A stretch of 6,850 bases of DNA, taken from the NCBI GenBank assembly GCA_003520365.1, contig DOUW01000265.1, forward strand, positions 1 to 6,850, given 5' to 3'. The notes below the pieces were generated by a model that did not search any database, had not been told where the DNA came from, and saw only the letters and a list, made by a program, of their open reading frames with translations. This DNA comes from Massilia sp. Its GTDB lineage: Bacteria > Pseudomonadota > Gammaproteobacteria > Burkholderiales > Burkholderiaceae_D. The position numbers and the translations under genes are program-made. Within the stretch, counting starts at the first letter, position 1, and each line of letters starts with the position of its first letter. Below are positions 6,528-6,850 of this stretch, one piece after another.

Positions 6528-6850
6528 TCAGCGCAAGCCGGCGACGCCTTGCTCGATATGCGCGGAAGCGGCGTTCGCCGACGCTTTCCGGCCCGCGGCC
6601 GGGCCATAGCCGTCCTGGTAGTCGACCCGCGCCTGGCGCCGCAGGCGCTCGACTTCCGCGGCGATCGCCTGGCGTACGCGCGCGCCCGTCAGCTGGTCCG
6701 TGATCTCGGCGGACGCTTCCGACCTGCTGAGCGGCGTATCCTTCACGTAGGTGAGCGCCACCACCAGGACACCGGAAGCGGTGCGGATCACGAACGGCTT
6801 GCCGCCCACCAGCGCATCGTTTTTTTCCCGGGGGGGGGGGGGGAGCCGCT
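6528..6850 (-). CDS. epsD: EpsD-family peptidyl-prolyl cis-trans isomerase, C-terminal part (cut by right edge)
   Basis: The frame is open from the window edge to a TGA at 6530-6528. The readable end has GGKPFVIRTASGVLVVALTY, a Pro-Leu-Ser start to a long charged helix, then AAEVERLRRQARVDYQDGYG. This resembles the end of EpsD-type SurA/parvulin-like isomerases: the last strands of the rotamase domain, followed by the closing helix that packs back on the chaperone domain. After this helix comes an Ala-rich tail of about 25 residues that looks disordered. EpsD proteins are periplasmic folding helpers encoded at the head of exosortase B loci, and the position just before epsE supports the call. 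The N-terminal part, signal sequence and most of the catalytic domain are outside the window. Residues encoded beyond about 6827 are unreliable because of the homopolymer at 6830-6843. Confidence 0.75.
   Translation of the reverse strand, partial: RLPPPPREKNDALVGGKPFVIRTASGVLVVALTYVKDTPLSRSEASAEITDQLTGARVRQAIAAEVERLRRQARVDYQDGYGPAAGRKASANAASAHIEQGVAGLR
6830..6843. repeat. Fourteen-base G homopolymer near the window edge (likely assembly artefact)
   Basis: The plus strand has 14 consecutive G, preceded by CCC and by seven T at 6820-6826, with only seven bases remaining before the window ends. On the coding strand it lies in the epsD frame and would encode consecutive prolines. No other comparable run occurs in the window. 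A poly-G run at the end of a sequence is typical of low-quality read ends. A genuine slippage-prone tract is possible but less likely. Confidence 0.9.

Noticed and set aside
6491..6607. N-terminal extension of EpsE upstream of MKTLYHF
   Set aside because: It overlaps the end of epsD and would bury a clear signal peptide behind about 39 residues of Arg/Pro-rich sequence.
1..6850. Mobile elements, CRISPR arrays, tRNA or other RNA genes
   Set aside because: Genes fill the window almost without gaps, and I found no inverted terminal repeats, regularly spaced repeats or tRNA-like folds by eye.

Overview
The window is a GC-rich stretch in which every recognisable gene lies on the minus strand and is read from the right edge towards the left. 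In transcription order it holds: the end of epsD (periplasmic peptidyl-prolyl isomerase, cut by the right edge), epsE (polysaccharide export protein), epsF (Wzz-type chain-length determinant), epsG (cytoplasmic P-loop partner of EpsF), xrtB (exosortase B), epsI (exosortase-associated protein), a polytopic O-antigen ligase/polymerase-like protein, and the start of a glycosyltransferase cut by the left edge. This is the exopolysaccharide/exosortase B (EpsDEFG-XrtB-EpsI) locus known from methylotrophic and other betaproteobacteria. The high GC content and the protein sequences suggest a betaproteobacterium, perhaps Oxalobacteraceae (Massilia/Duganella/Janthinobacterium-like). That assignment is inference from family resemblance; no marker gene is present.

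Region by region: 6528-6850 is the epsD 3' end, with a 14-base G run close to the window edge. 5702-6490 is epsE, 37 bases downstream of epsD. 4261-5670 is epsF, 31 bases downstream of epsE. 3371-4258 (or 4264) is epsG, 2466-3374 xrtB, 1780-2469 epsI and 263-1783 the polymerase/ligase-like gene. 1-239 is the glycosyltransferase start, 23 bases downstream of the polymerase. From xrtB to the polymerase each gene begins inside the stop of the one before it through an ATGA overlap, and the epsF/epsG junction can be read the same way. No intergenic gap exceeds about 40 bases, and I saw no internal promoter, terminator, RNA gene, mobile element or CRISPR array.

How the genes work together (family knowledge plus inference): the glycosyltransferase and others outside the window would build the repeat unit on lipid carrier. 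The polytopic protein would polymerise or transfer it. EpsF with EpsG would set chain length, and EpsE would form the periplasmic export conduit, needing an outer-membrane barrel encoded elsewhere. EpsD would assist folding of envelope parts. XrtB and EpsI would process PEP-CTERM proteins, and no such substrate is visible here. The most notable oddity is EpsG, whose P-loop lysine and Walker B aspartate positions are replaced by alanine and threonine although the rest of the protein is intact.
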